A DNA stretch of 64,000 bases from Marchantia polymorpha subsp. ruderalis (Eukaryota > Streptophyta > Marchantiopsida > Marchantiales > Marchantiaceae), in assembly GCA_037833965.1 (NCBI GenBank), contig AP031357.1:7646001-7710000 (forward strand). Reading direction: 5' to 3'. Below, one piece after another: positions 50,123 through 62,741 of this stretch. The notes beneath the pieces are model-generated. The model saw only the letters and a list, made by a program, of their open reading frames with translations, was not told the DNA's origin and did not search any database. Both the position numbers and the translations under genes were made by a program. Numbering within the stretch: the stretch's first letter is position 1; each line of letters opens with the position of its first letter.

Positions 50123-53100
50123 TTACGAGGACGAGGAGGAGACGGGCGGCGACGGGAGCCGGAGATTATCGTACATGACCGCGTTGGAGGATCCTGAGGC
50201 CTTCCTCTGAGTCAGGTAGATGATGTTGTCGCCCTTACGAAGGTCCGCTGCGGGGATGTCGATGTTGTAGAGGGCGTACAGTCCGTGAATGCCGTGCCGA
50301 GCGATGGCGTTGTCATCTTTGCCGAATGCTGGCGTTTCGTAAACCGGCTTCATGGCGCTGTCATTCACCCGGACCTGCATGTGCGAAGCAGTGCGCGTGT
50401 CAGACTCAGATCGTGGCTCGGCTCCTCGAACTGGGTCCACAGTCAGGCCATGGACTGCAAGTAGACGAATGTTGGTTCAAGTTCTCGAACTGGATCTAGA
50501 GTCAAGTTATGAACTGAATGTGACGGAAGGTGTTTGAGAAGGTCGTGCCCTGTTGAAAGAGAGAAATTCAGAGAAGAGGGAGTCATATTTGCCAACCTGG
50601 ACAGCTGCTATTTCTGCCTGGGCAATGGCCATGCGGAGCTTGTATGCACCCTGGCTTGCATCTGGTTGAACTTGATCTGCCACGTTGCTGCCACCCACGT
50701 ACCATCAGATGCATGCCTGTCATGATGCAGCATGATATCATCCCCAGCTTTTCGATTAGCTCTTGGTGTAGTTTCTCTCAGATCAATGTAGGGTATCAGC
50801 AAGCGTATGAGCAGGTAACCATCAGGTATAATTCCAGATGTAAGTTTGAAAGCGGATCAAACATAGTGTGGAAACGATATCACCAAGGAACAATGTGCTT
50901 ACGAAAATTTGAATATGGTTCCAAAATATTCCCCACTTGCATCGATGAGCAAAGAACCAATCTTGGGTGTAATCACTTGTTCCTACAGTGCAGATCAAAT
51001 CCTGAGACGGATATAGATCGGTGTATCTTTGCCAGAGTCCATAGTTGCGCCATCTACACAGATTACAGAGAACTCGTAAGCTTCTGTTTCTACATCTTGG
51101 AAGGGAGCGTCGAGTGATTTGACAGGCAAGTTCATCAGAAGCAACAAAACGGCCAATTGAAACTTGAAACTCGAAAGCAGAAACTATACTTTTGGAATTT
51201 TTCAACGATCCTTTCCCATCTTAGAACTCTCTACTTTTTCTTGATGGACTAGAACAATGATATATTCATGAAAGAAAAAATTCCACTTTTCGACGCTGCC
51301 GTAGAGAAGATTTGGATATCTTGAATCTGGATCGGGGATATAAAACTCGGGCAGTTCGACTGTGAGTTTCAACTTCCCAGACAGTTGGCCCGTATCTCGG
51401 AGGCGTGTAAGCCAAATCACCCAGTGAGATACTTTCTCCAGCAAAGCAAGACATTATTAAGGCGAAGTTTACGTTGAGCCTTATTCTAGTGGGCAGCGCA
51501 AGTCGACTTTAATGCAGTCGTGTATATAATGTTCAACCTTCAACAGATGCAAATGAATAATGTTGCCACCCTACTTCCGTGGCCATCTTAGCAAAACAAA
51601 GGTAATTTCATCAGACATTATGCAAACTCAGGTATATTAGAACGTTGTTGAAAAGGATCAGAGCCGGTTCGAAGTTATGAGATGCTCACTTGTGCTTTTG
51701 CATCATCCCAAAGATGACGAACTGAAGTCCCAGCCGGTCTTTGATTAAGGAATACATAAACTGGACCGAAAACTTTCTTCCACGCTTCTCCATTTCGGAA
51801 TTGTGGGCAGAGGTCCATTCCAGCATAGTGTGCACTGTGGAACATCTGCAACACGCATAACGAAAGCGAATTTGCCTTTAAGATCATGATCATAAATCAG
51901 GGAAGAGTAACTCCGAAATCAAACCTGTGGTTTGTGATACACAACTATGAATTATGAAAGATTGAACTTACAGAGAGACATGTAGGGCCAGTGTGGGAAG
52001 TTAGATCCGCTCTCATGGGGCCTCCATTTTTTAACTCATTGCTCGGTGTGATCATCCAAAATCCTACACTAGGATCTGTATCCTTAGACATCCATCCATG
52101 AACTTCAATGTCCTTGTTGTCTTCAGAGTACTGATATTCATTATCGAACTACAATGTTGCGATTCAAGATATGGATGCCGCTGTGAACTGTTGAATATGT
52201 ACTTGGCATTCTACGAGTGAAGTTGATGAACTGTGAACCATATCTAGGATAATCATGTGCTGAAATGAACATGTAGGAAGGGAGAAGACGTACTACCTAT
52301 CCTTTCAAAGAGGATTCAATGGGATTAGTAAGAAGTCTGGCCTCCTTGTAACCTAGCTGCTCACTTCGAGCATCTGAGAGATCAATAGGCGATGGCATGA
52401 ACCTGAGCTTGTTATCTGCAACAGCCATGAATTGAAAGTTGCAGGCAGTGAAACTTTAGTCAGTTATAAGCAGAAGGATAGAAGGTAGGTGTGGCTTACT
52501 TTTTAGCATAAGAGTGGTGGTCAGGATTTTGTCAGTTGGAACAAAAGTCCTTTGAGGATGCTTTTTAATTCACTGAAACTAGGAATAAGAAAGCTGAAGG
52601 TTTGATCTGATGTTGCAATACTTATCACTGCGCGGTCTGATCACAATCCTGAGTTGATTGAGGTCAAAGTCAGGCCATCCAGTGAGGCGGCTGTAGATTG
52701 CGTATGTTTAGAAACCTGAGCTTCTACGAAGCAAAACAAACCTATAACCAGATTCAACAGTTTTGTTTGTGGAAGGGAGGGGCTGAAGTAAACACGCAGA
52801 TTATACTGTGGTCCACAACGCTAGATATATAGGACATGTCACGATATATGTCATTAGTCTTTGCAGATAAGCAGTCATTTTGTCAAGTCTTCTAATGGGA
52901 CCACGTAGAGTTTGCTTAGTTGTTGCAGACATATTATACTACAGCTGGTTCAAGCAATTGTCGCTAATATTCGGTTTGAAAATGGTATAAGAATTACCTC
53001 TTGTCGACATCAAGAGGCAGCATGACACGGACAGAAACTCAGATTCAACGTTACTCCTGCCCATCATCAATCTCCAGAAGGCCTATCTACTACCACAGGA

Positions 53101-53900
53101 CATTAGTCTACCCCTTTAAGTCTTATATTTGTCTCGGTATCAGTTGGAATGAACTCCCCAAGAACTGAAGAAGTTTTATCGCGTTCTCGAATGTACACTT
53201 TAGAGGAATAAGACCATAAATTTTTTTGATGGACAGTCGAGAGATACACCCATCTCCAGATTGTCGAAATCTACACAGACACGAGGATTGTACATGCTTC
53301 GATAATATTTTCTTACCTTTGATGGCTGGATGGTCTGAAAGCCTCCCACGTATTCTGATTCGATATGAACGTTTTTCTATTTCACCCTTTCACCGTACTT
53401 TACAGTGACATATGGAAATACACAATAGCTAGTGACACTGTAGGAATAAGGAACTAGGAAAAATAAAAAATAAAAACACCTTGAGTTGTAGTTGTTGAGA
53501 TACCATTCGCAAAAGGACTCACATATAGATGGATGGATAAGATAGATGGATTCAACAAAAGAAGCAATATATTTCTATAGTGGGAGGTTCCGAGTTCTTT
53601 TCCACGTTTCGACAGCAGATCTAGACGAGGTGACACGAATGTCGTATGAACTCGTAGATTGCACAGTATTCTATTTGAATGTGCAACAGTAAGAGAATTA
53701 CATTCTTACATTGATGAAGCCCCTCGTACGCCAGCAAATCAAGGTGCGTATTGGACTGGGTAATAGTTTGCCATGCATCACCCGGGAAAAGTTCAGACTA
53801 CATTCATCTGATGTATAGATATGAGTTTCTTCCTCTACCATTTCCAGCAGATTAGTTCTAAACCCTTTCATCTGATTCTTCCTGCACAAGGAATTTCATT
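50123..53900 (-). pseudogene. Rhamnogalacturonan lyase (PL4) pseudogene, copy 1
   Basis: PL4 lyases cleave the rhamnogalacturonan I backbone of pectin in the wall. From 5' to 3' on the minus strand: NLLEMVEEE (53.85 kb), LPLDVDKR (53.0 kb), LTGWPDFDLNQLRIV (52.67), MPSPIDLSDARSEQLGYKEA (52.37), FDNEYQYSEDNKD to DLTSHTGPTCLS (52.15-51.97), FHSAHYAGMDLCPQFRNGE (51.85), SLGDLAYTPPRYGPTVWEV (51.43), YGLWQRYTDLYPSQDL (51053-50937), the TWQIKF exon ending at 50597, and the last exon 50374-50123 (NAIARHGIHGLYALYNIDIP). Compared with copy 2 it has a 2-nt deletion near 51346 (GCCCGAG) and a 10-nt deletion after TWQIKF (about 50670), each shifting the frame. I see no good match for the exon expected at 51.5-51.65 kb. 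Confidence 0.8.
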
Positions 53901-54346
53901 TTTGAATGTTCATGGTTGAAAGCATAGAGTCCTGAATAGATCTCAAGAATGAGCAATTTTAGTTTGGAAATCCACTTCGTAAGAGTGGTGCTCAGTCTCT
54001 TATTCTGCTACGTAATGTCCATACTTAATGTGCATTACTCTTGCATTTGGGCAGAGTATTTTGCATAGTTTAGTTCTTGCCGTTTTCAGAAACAACGTGT
54101 TCAAATGTCAATAGTATTGTGAGGAAGAGATTAGCAGATAAACTCGTCACATCATTTCTACCTTTCCCAGATATATTTAGAACTCCATGTGTCTTGCAAT
54201 GAATGGAGTACCTCCAGTAGTATAGATTTCTGTAGACAGCTCATTCTTAACCATGCTGAAGATACGCTTCCAAGACTACAAGATACTTTTGTGATTAATG
54301 GATTACTATTGATAACTACCGTAGTGGCTTTCTCAGCTGTACCTAA

Positions 54347-54373
54347 TCGCCTGTATAATGCAGATACAGGCGA
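54347..54373. repeat. Perfect 10-bp-arm hairpin
   Basis: TCGCCTGTAT and ATACAGGCGA around a 7-nt loop. Confidence 0.7.
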
Positions 54374-55199
54374 ATCTCTTGAAGCCTCCCTCAGCTGGAG
54401 GCAATTAGAGCTGTCTGAAAACGTACGTGCAAAACGCGCTCTTGAAAGCTTTAGCTTTTCAAAACTTCAGTTTTTCTTTCATCCCTCGAAGCTTTGCAAA
54501 GTCTAGCGTTGGTTCCGTTTAAGATTTCCGCCATCTTATAAATTTTATTGTCCAGCATGAATAGTACCTGAAATACTTATGGACTTATAATCGGATCGTT
54601 ATGAAACTGAAGTCTTTTTGGAGAAAACATAATTTGATTTGGCCTTTTTCTTGTTGAAACTAAAGCATCAAGTACATCGAACAGAAGCTAGATATAGCAT
54701 CTCCATTTCTCAATAATTGCACCAACTTTGTCATTAAAAAATGTTTCTTCAAATCACAACCCCTACTCGTGTTTGACGCTCTCACTGAAGCCCATGGCCC
54801 GGTTCTCGTCCTTTATGTGGGGATTCTTGCTCCTTGATCTTCTCTCTCAGCGCCGAGATCCGATTTGACTACTCGTGGTTCTAATTCGTCCTCGAGAGAT
54901 GTTTCTCTATCAGTGGTGCTTTGCCGTCCGCTCTTAGTACAGCTCGCTCAAGTATTGAAGATTTTCTTAGGTCGAACCTTTTTGAAGCGGTGGTAAGCCA
55001 TTTTGACCACCTATTGGCCATCGTGTACACATTTTATATCCATGCCACAACAGTCGAAATGCTGTCCAACTAATCTCTGCATACAGCTGACTCCGACAAC
55101 AATCATGAACAAAGAACAGACATGAATGAACACTCTAATCGTAGATTTAGTCTCACAATCTCCACTAGAAGGAGATCTCTGATACCACAATAGTACCAC

Positions 55200-55440
55200 T
55201 GTATTCACAGCTTTCCATACTAGCACATTTTAGCAAATAGATGAATGAATAACTAATCGAACGCTTCCAGCTCTACTGGAGACTGCAATGTCAGTCAACA
55301 GCAATAGTCAAGACAAAAGAACTAATTTTCGCACCCAAGGACTAGCTCAGCACCGTGTGTTATAACTACAAGAGTACGATTCTGCTTAGATAAATTTTCA
55401 TCTCCATGAGAATTTTTCCTTTGAACTCAAAGTAGATAAT
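55200..55440. repeat. Duplicated flank segment, left copy
   Basis: Matches 60570-60770: GATGAATGA, ACTAATCGAA, CTTCCAGCT, CTAATTTTC, CAAGGAC, AGCTCAG and TCATCTCC occur in the same order. It lies upstream of PL4 copy 1. Confidence 0.6.
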
Positions 55441-55849
55441 GATTATTAATTTTGAAGTAGAAAGTTGTGAGGTTTGATAAACCCTTTCCATTACTTCTTT
55501 CAACCATTCATACGAGGAAAAGATACAATATTACTCTGAATGATTTTGCTGAAACAGTCTGTGATATGAACTCGAAGAAGGTTGCTGATCATAAGATGGA
55601 CTTCATCCTCTTCTTGAATCTTAGTTACGCGATGAAGAGAACAGCTGGAAACCTCACCGTGAAAATAACAGACCATGTGATGCACATATCTGTGCTCAAT
55701 GTGTATACAACAGTGGAATGGCATTCACTCTTGAAATCACCGAGGAAATTATAAATCTATTTAGAGTTACTTAGATTATGATGTGACTCTGACTCTTTGA
55801 ACAATAAACCGCTGATGATAATCAGCGATTTCTGTGTTTTAGAAAATGA

Positions 55850-55851
<2 letters not shown>

Positions 55852-55880
<29 letters not shown>
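55852..55880. repeat. (TA)n microsatellite
   Basis: About 29 bases of TA repeat. Confidence 0.95.
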
Positions 55881-55881
<1 letters not shown>

Positions 55882-56420
55882 GAGCAACGGTCTTAAGACT
55901 AAACGGTAAACGTTAGCACTCTAATAGTACACGTAGTGTAATTCTAACATCTATTACACGGATGCTTCGAAAACATTTTAGAGGTTCCTGTGAGCTCCAT
56001 CAGGTTCTATTTTATACAAAGCGTCCGGCTGGCTTACTTTCTTGCATAGATGAAAAACTGGTTTCAACTGATTCGAATTCTATTGCGACACATATCAGAA
56101 GTTCATTACCTTGCTTGTCAATTATACAGATGTCTGTCCGATAAGAACTTACAAATTGTACCACTCCAGTGTCACGTGAACCTAGTCCAGACAGACCCTT
56201 CGGCAGTTCTCTACGCCATCTATTGCGTTGATTGATCAAACAGAACAACCTCTATACAAATCGGCCCCGATAGCCACTCTCCAATTCCTCGATTTCATGT
56301 GCACATCCAAATTCACTAGATCACTGGACGATCCAGCTGCCAAGAGCTGAATTAGCTTCTAGGAGCTTCGATAGGAGCTCTCAGCAGCTGGAATCTTCTA
56401 ACCTGCTTGCACTAAAAGCC

Positions 56421-56582
56421 TCAAGGTCCTCCTCCTCCACATCCTCCTCCTCCTCCTCCACAGCTTCCACCACCTCCTCCACATGTTCCACCTCCACCTG
56501 CACCTCGTCCACTTCCTGTGCTCCGCCCGCACAGCACCGACACTAAGGGCACAAGCATCATGAGGAATATGAGAGCTGCCAT
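56421..56582 (-). CDS. Small Gly/Cys-rich secreted peptide (hypothetical)
   Basis: A 53-aa ORF. Residues 1-19 (MAALIFLMMLVPLVSVLCG) form a clear signal-peptide-like hydrophobic stretch. The rest is a glycine-rich tail with regularly spaced cysteines (TCGGGGG, SCGGGGGG, CGGGGP). It resembles plant glycine-rich proteins in composition only. I chose the second ATG (56582) because the first (56609) adds nine charged residues before the signal. The tail is encoded by a CTCC-type simple repeat, so the reading could be a chance product; the intact signal peptide speaks for it. Confidence 0.4.
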   Translation of the reverse strand: MAALIFLMMLVPLVSVLCGRSTGSGRGAGGGGTCGGGGGSCGGGGGGCGGGGP

Positions 56583-57180
56583 CCTGCCGGAAGAATAGTC
56601 TACTTTCAATCCAGATAGATATAGACCCGCAGCTGAGGACTACTACTTCTTCTCGAAGAACTGGGCGCTCGGTGCTTTTATCGAGCTTCTCATGAACCGT
56701 TGAACATATTTTGTGTTTCTTGCTCGCCTGGTGCAAATGTTAAGGATCCGGAATCTAGAAATAGAGAAATCTGCAAATTGAATTGGGATCCCCGTATCGA
56801 TTGAAGCTAAGCGTCCGAAGTGTCAGAGTTTGGTTCCAGGATACCAAAGAGAACGAGCAGTGAGACTTTATGGGCAGTGGAGTCCGTGAATTTGAGACCT
56901 GCATCAGGTACGATCCCAAGTCTGCTGTGACCTTCGAGGTCCTTATGACCTTGTCGTAAGTGGAGTGGGTGCATTCGCTGCAACAACGTCGTCTGTCAGA
57001 TCGGGACACAGTTCTTTACTTTCCCTCCAGGTGCTATCAATCCGCGTGAGTTCAATCTTTCCAGATTCAAGTGGATAACAAGAGAGGAAAGGAGGGGTGC
57101 ATGATGACTTTGTCCTCCTGTGGGATCCCTGATTACATTAAGATTTCATGATGGTGAAAGATGGAAATTGAGATTGTTCA
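56583..57180. other. Intergenic
   Basis: Upstream side of the small secreted-peptide ORF. The frames at 56755-57009 show no family resemblance. Confidence 0.4.
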
Positions 57181-58480
57181 ATAGCACATTCAGCATTAAA
57201 CATAACTTCAAATTTTCTAAAATCCCAAGTCACATTTCGTCTATCTTCTTACATTATTATATATGTTTTTTGTTTACAAGAGTATAGAAATTTCTAAAAT
57301 CTTGTTAAATTTTTAAATATATATTTCATTAGATGACATTCAAAATCAATTGAAATTTTTTTTAATATCGGATATAATCAGATAGTGCAAATTAAAAAAG
57401 AAATTTTGCAATTATAAATCAAATGTGTCATATATATAAAATTATTTTATTTTATGAATTTTTTCTAAATTATATCGAATATGAATTAAAAAAATTTATA
57501 TGACAAATACTAAACATCATCATTTATGCACCTAATGCTATCGTTTAATCTCACAAATTCTCATTGGATTATTAGAAGATTGATGACTCTACTCAAGAAC
57601 ATTTCTTGTGCGTGTTATAGGTTGTCTAACAAAATAATATCTCGGAATTTTTTGCTGACAGCGTACCCAGGGAACTGGTAGCCAGGGTCAAGAGTAGGAT
57701 TGTGCAGTTCGTTAATTCGGAGCTGCACCTGAAAGGAAGAAATGGGATCACCATCTGTTGTTATAATCTATGTTTGTGGCTGTCGCTTGTATTGTGTTTT
57801 TCAGCCTTTTGACCCTTTGGGTCCCCCGGGCTTGATCCATTTACCATTTACCATTTATTGACAACTCAAGTATCAAGTATGTTAAATATCTTCAAAATTG
57901 AAAAGAAATAAAAATCTTATTTTGAATTTTTTGAGATAGAAAACGTGAAACTTTATTAAATTTTATTTTTAATTTAAATTGAAAATTGAAAAACTAAATT
58001 TTTTGAAAAGATCTCATCAAAAACTATTTTTATTCATCGAAGTTAGTAAAATCCAAAAGTTGTCACATATTGTAAATTCAGTCTTACAGAAACCTCATCT
58101 AATTTTACAAATATTTGAATGCTAAACTCGTAAGATTTGACTCTCAAGATCTTTACATTATTGGTTTTTGAACTTACATTTAATGAATATGTGGATGCAA
58201 ATAAGAAAATCTATATGCCAAAAAAAAAAAAAAACCAAGACAATTTACAACGAAATGGTTCATATCCACTCATCAAATTATCTTGTTTCTAGATTCAGAA
58301 TAGATTTGAGGAAAGTTTTTTTTTATGAAAAAAATTCAATGAAGATTCAAAAATCAAAATTATAATAATCTAAAAATGATAAAATTGTATGATTTGAACA
58401 AAACAAGAGGGTTGAAATGTGTCATGATTTCAATATTTGACTTAGTCCAACTAAGATACCTTCATGTATAAGAAATAGAA
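57181..58480. other. AT-rich island with an embedded LINE-like tail
   Basis: Very A+T-rich except for about 57655-57860, which has normal composition and ends in the repeat shared with 12.7 kb. This suggests an insertion into AT-rich DNA. No genes. Confidence 0.55.
57700..57862 (+). mobile_element. LINE-like 3'-end fragment with a CCATTTA tail
   Basis: TGTATTGTGTTTTTCAGCC, CCCTTTGGGTCCCCCGGG and CTTGATC, then CCATTTA repeated to the end. It is the inverted partner of 12660-12735. A short 3' simple-repeat tail and 5' truncation are typical of non-LTR elements. Confidence 0.5.
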
Positions 58481-61400
58481 AGTAAGCGTGTTGAATGGAA
58501 TTCAGTGCAGAATCCGCTGTGGGTTTGATAATTTGCTTGTACTTGAAATCGATAGACGACAGCGTCTTCCATGACTGGATTGTCTAGTCTCAATATGCTT
58601 TATCGTGACGTTGATAGGCTCGGCCATGAATATTCTCTTCTTGTCAAACTAAACTAGGTCAAACCTTGGAGTGAGTTTTTCTGGGAGATCTCAGAACATG
58701 GAGACGTCAGGTGAGCCTAGGGCAGGGTAGGCTGCTTTTTAACGTTCCTAAACCTGGGAGTGAGCTATTCTGGGAGATCTCAGAATTCGTTGAGTGAAGT
58801 CAAAGGGTCGTGGAGGGTCATGCGCGGATCCGAGGGCGGTCGCAAGTCACGAGAACCGGTCCGAGCGAAGTATGCGCGCCATAACGGTCATAGTGTCTAT
58901 TGCGAGGCTGGAGATCAGACACGATCGCTGTGGAACTAGCTGGACAAAAGGTTCATGGCATCGTTTACCTCGAGTGCTGCCGAGACAGAGGTCAGGTTTC
59001 GTGCGTTGGGGCCCCCCCTTTTGGTCGAATATTGGTCGGAGCTAGGAGTCAACATTGTGAAGCCTTGGTACACGCTGCCGTGTATGATTCAATCCGATGA
59101 ATAAAAATATGCAAGCAGTAACAAGGAGAACATATATGAGAGATGGTGAGATTGAACGGAGGTCTAATATGGCTACTTGTACATCCGTCCGTTCTAGTAG
59201 TAATAGAAATTGGTAGTCCGATTGTTGTTCAAAGTTATTCAATCTTGGGTGAGTCGAAATATTCCACTTTTTCTTAATTGACTCCAATCTTCTGCAAAGC
59301 AGGCAACGTTAAAAAATATATAATTTATCTGGATACCATGAATGCATTCCACTTTATCTCCCCAATGAATTATCAAAGTACGCACTTCTCACTTACTCAT
59401 ATTTCTGGTTGATTGAGGAGAATTGGATGGGTAGGACGGGCTGGAAATTGAGGCTGAGATAATTCGAATTTGATGAGCATCCTTGATTGAAACAATGGGA
59501 ATGAGATTGTCGAATTAATTCTACGTGTCGTCATAAAGTTGCAGCTGCAGCGCCTCTCCTTTAGTTTGGCGCTAGAATGTGTCCACACCTGAACCACAGA
59601 CTGGTTATCAAAACATTCTTCAAGAAATATCGAAGTCGTCTACTTTTTTAAAAGGGATGCTCAGAGTATACATTGTGAACCAGGATCAAAACAGAAACTG
59701 GCGAATTCTTAGCCACTCTCTGCTCTCTGATAACCCAAATCGGACATCAAAGATTATAAATAAATTATGTTCAATGACAGATCAACATCAATTCAGACAT
59801 CCAGAGTTGAGACCTAAGATACACTGGAATTGACATAAGCGTTCTCTCTAGACGATAGCTTGCCCAAATTTTGTCCATGCTGTTGGATCTGAGTGTTTTT
59901 GTATCATCTCCTCGGCGTTTCCCAGACCCTTTATCCAAGAGAGTAATAGCCTCCATCTCCAGCATCGATTTGTTTAAAATAGTCTCTTCTTTCATTGTAC
60001 GATCGCACTCCCTCAGTATTCAAAGTTTCAAGTCGTCCCATTTTGTCTTCCACGTCCATCTCCACTGTTCCGGAGGATGCATTGTAGATCCATGTTTCCA
60101 AGGCTTGTGCCTCAGCAAGTAGCAATTTCGTTCTTGTTTCAACTGTTCAATGTCTCTGAACATTCAGTTCGCCATGTCCCACAAAGCCATTCCTGCATCA
60201 AATGCTATTACAAATTATGGCCATTGGTAACGAGAAATAGTATATACACTACATTGATAGGAAGAATGATCAAAATATTAAATGAGAAATATGATATTCA
60301 ACAATTGTCAATCAAAATCAAATCAATTCAATTATGAATAAACAAGATTGTCAATATCCACACTTTAATTGTACAAGTAACCTGCGAAGCCATGGACATT
60401 TCATAGGACAGCAAGGCATATTCATACAAAAATATTTGTCAAAAAGTTAAATTTGTTGACATCTCAGTAGTTGAGAATCAAGAATATGCAACAATCAATT
60501 AATACTAAAACGTACAATCAGACAAAAAACCAGAAGATGAAAAATAAAGAAGCTCCACACACGAGCATATATAGGCAGTGATGAATGACTTACTAATCGA
60601 AATCTTCCAGCTGTAATGGGTTATGCACGTATAAAGTTCTAGTGAAAATAAAAGGTCTAATTTTCACATGCAAGGACATAAGCTCAGTACTTGTATCACA
60701 GTAAATATCATACGTTTATGATGAGATAAATCATCATCTCCGTTGAAACTTTTCCGTCCGTGTTGAATCATAATGTATTTCAAGTTTTAATTTGTGAGTA
60801 TAATTAACGGTAATACATTTCAAAAAAAGCTAACCAACAAAATAAACATTGAAGGTTTTTCCTAACAATTTGAAAAAAATAATATCAAGATATAACTTTT
60901 TCTTCGTTTAGTTCTTTTGACCTTCTTTGATAAATTTCAACAGTTTTTTTAAGGATTAAACTTTTATTGATAAATTTTTATTAACTTTAATGATAATTAC
61001 AAATATTGAGATCAGTTCTGATTTTGGTGGAATCTTTTTTTCCTGAATATCCTGGAGATCTGGCGCACTTAAAGTGTAACAAATTTGAGGACGTCATGTA
61101 AGAGTATTGTTTTCCTTCTTCATCCATAATATCTCAAACTCAAGCTCTAGACCATTAGAATAAAAGTCAATGAGATTCCTGAACAAGTATATACTTATTC
61201 GTTAAGCCATGCTTGCATTGCACGTCACACCTTACCATGATGCACTCGTTGACCAAACATATATTCGGACAGGGCTATGTGGAGTCCACGAAGGCAGTAA
61301 TTAATGCGTATCCATGACCCCTGTTTTGAACATAGTTCAAGTTTTCAGAACGTGAACTAAGTTCCTTCGACACGTAGGAATTGCAGAGTGGCCAAACATG

Positions 61401-62741
61401 TTCCTTTTCCACTTCTGCGAGATTCCCAGAGATCAACAAAGTCATGGGTGTCAGGTACAAACTATGAACATAATTCCTTTTTCATTATTTAATCATCCAG
61501 TTGTGAATCTAGCAGCCTCATGACCTTTGGACAACAACAGCAGCACGGTGCATACTGGCACCATCGAATGCGAGTGCACAGTAGTCGTACTATAACTTCA
61601 CAACCTTGAAATTAAAGAGGTGAGTTACCTGTTAAACCTAGATCTGGATTTTCTGTCGATTGAGCAGTCACTAGATTGCATCACATGAGGGAGAAAGAAA
61701 TGTTCAAAATTAAATATGGCCATACTGATTGAAATTACACAGTGGCCTGTAGATCTGCTGAGAAGGTGTGTGTAGTCCAAGGTGAATGGAAGGATCAGAA
61801 GGATTAGCAAATAATTCACAGAGCCACTACTTGAATTTGGCCGAATTCCTTTATAAATAGTGGGAATTGAGGAGAAGTGGATAGTTGCAAGAATTTTTGT
61901 TAAGATGTAGGACATCATAAATAAAGTTCACCACGAGCAAACAACCGTGGATTCAGGTTGTAAGTTTTGAAAATGTAACAAGCTGTGCATTTTCATATCT
62001 TTAATTAGGACTGTTTTGATTCGTAAGAAACATGAGTCGATTCAGAATCATGAAAAAGAAATGTGGGAAGCATTGAAGACATGCTACTTGAATATGACAT
62101 TGCTTTATTAGAATGTCTGATGCTCAACTCTAAAACCGAAGGTTAATCATGAAAATGCATAGCAATATTCTAGACCAGGTTTTTCAACTGATCCACTTGC
62201 TGTCAGCATTTCGCTCGACAATTATATTGGTACAAGAGTAAGCTCGCTCGATCCCAAAGCTAATATTCATATGGAAAGGTCGGACCAGATGACTCCTACG
62301 TCCCAACTGCTACGTGCTCACGAGACTGGGGTGATGCTCCTAGTTAACGTTTCATAGCACAATCTGTCAAAGCCACCTGGCTCCATGCCAAATCACTACC
62401 CAAAGACACAATTAAGCTAAAATTTATTTTCGATAGCCTCCTAATATACGCAATGAGAAGAGAGTATAAGATGTTGGTTGGATGTCATATCCTTCAACCT
62501 GCATCTATGGTGTTGCCAGTCAATAAATCTATGCATAAACAGCAACGATGACGCACGGGACAAATTTTCTTCCAGAATGTGTTTGAGTGGTACAAACGCA
62601 GCACCCGTGTGGTCTGGTTGTGGATGGGCGGCGTCATTGGCTCCACACTAGTCCCTCGCAATTAACAGAACGTTGTTGTGACTGTGGCTCAGCTGCTGCT
62701 CGTCGTACTCGGGAGACTTTCCCCTCCTAGTCACCGAGGAA
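58481..62741. other. Intergenic with a possible PL4 N-terminal remnant
   Basis: A minus-strand frame at 59931-60125 (ASSGTVEMDVEDKMGRLETL) loosely resembles the start of a PL4 lyase. About 500 bp upstream of it lies the duplicated flank (60570-60770), so a third, mostly lost copy may have stood here. Other frames show nothing. The last 280 bp are the duplicated 3' flank of PL4 copy 2. Confidence 0.35.
60570..60770. repeat. Duplicated flank segment, right copy
   Basis: Partner of 55200-55440, same orientation. Confidence 0.6.

Larger units (their letters stand above)
53901..56420. other. Intergenic, 5' side of PL4 copy 1
   Basis: Contains a 10-bp-arm hairpin (54347-54373), a duplicated segment (55200-55440) and a (TA)n tract (55852-55880). 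The open frame at 55467-55754 has no family resemblance. No gene is supported. Confidence 0.5.

Noticed and set aside
56398-56736. Arg/Trp-rich 112-codon frame
   Set aside because: Frame-shifted reading of the CTCC repeat that encodes the glycine-rich tail.
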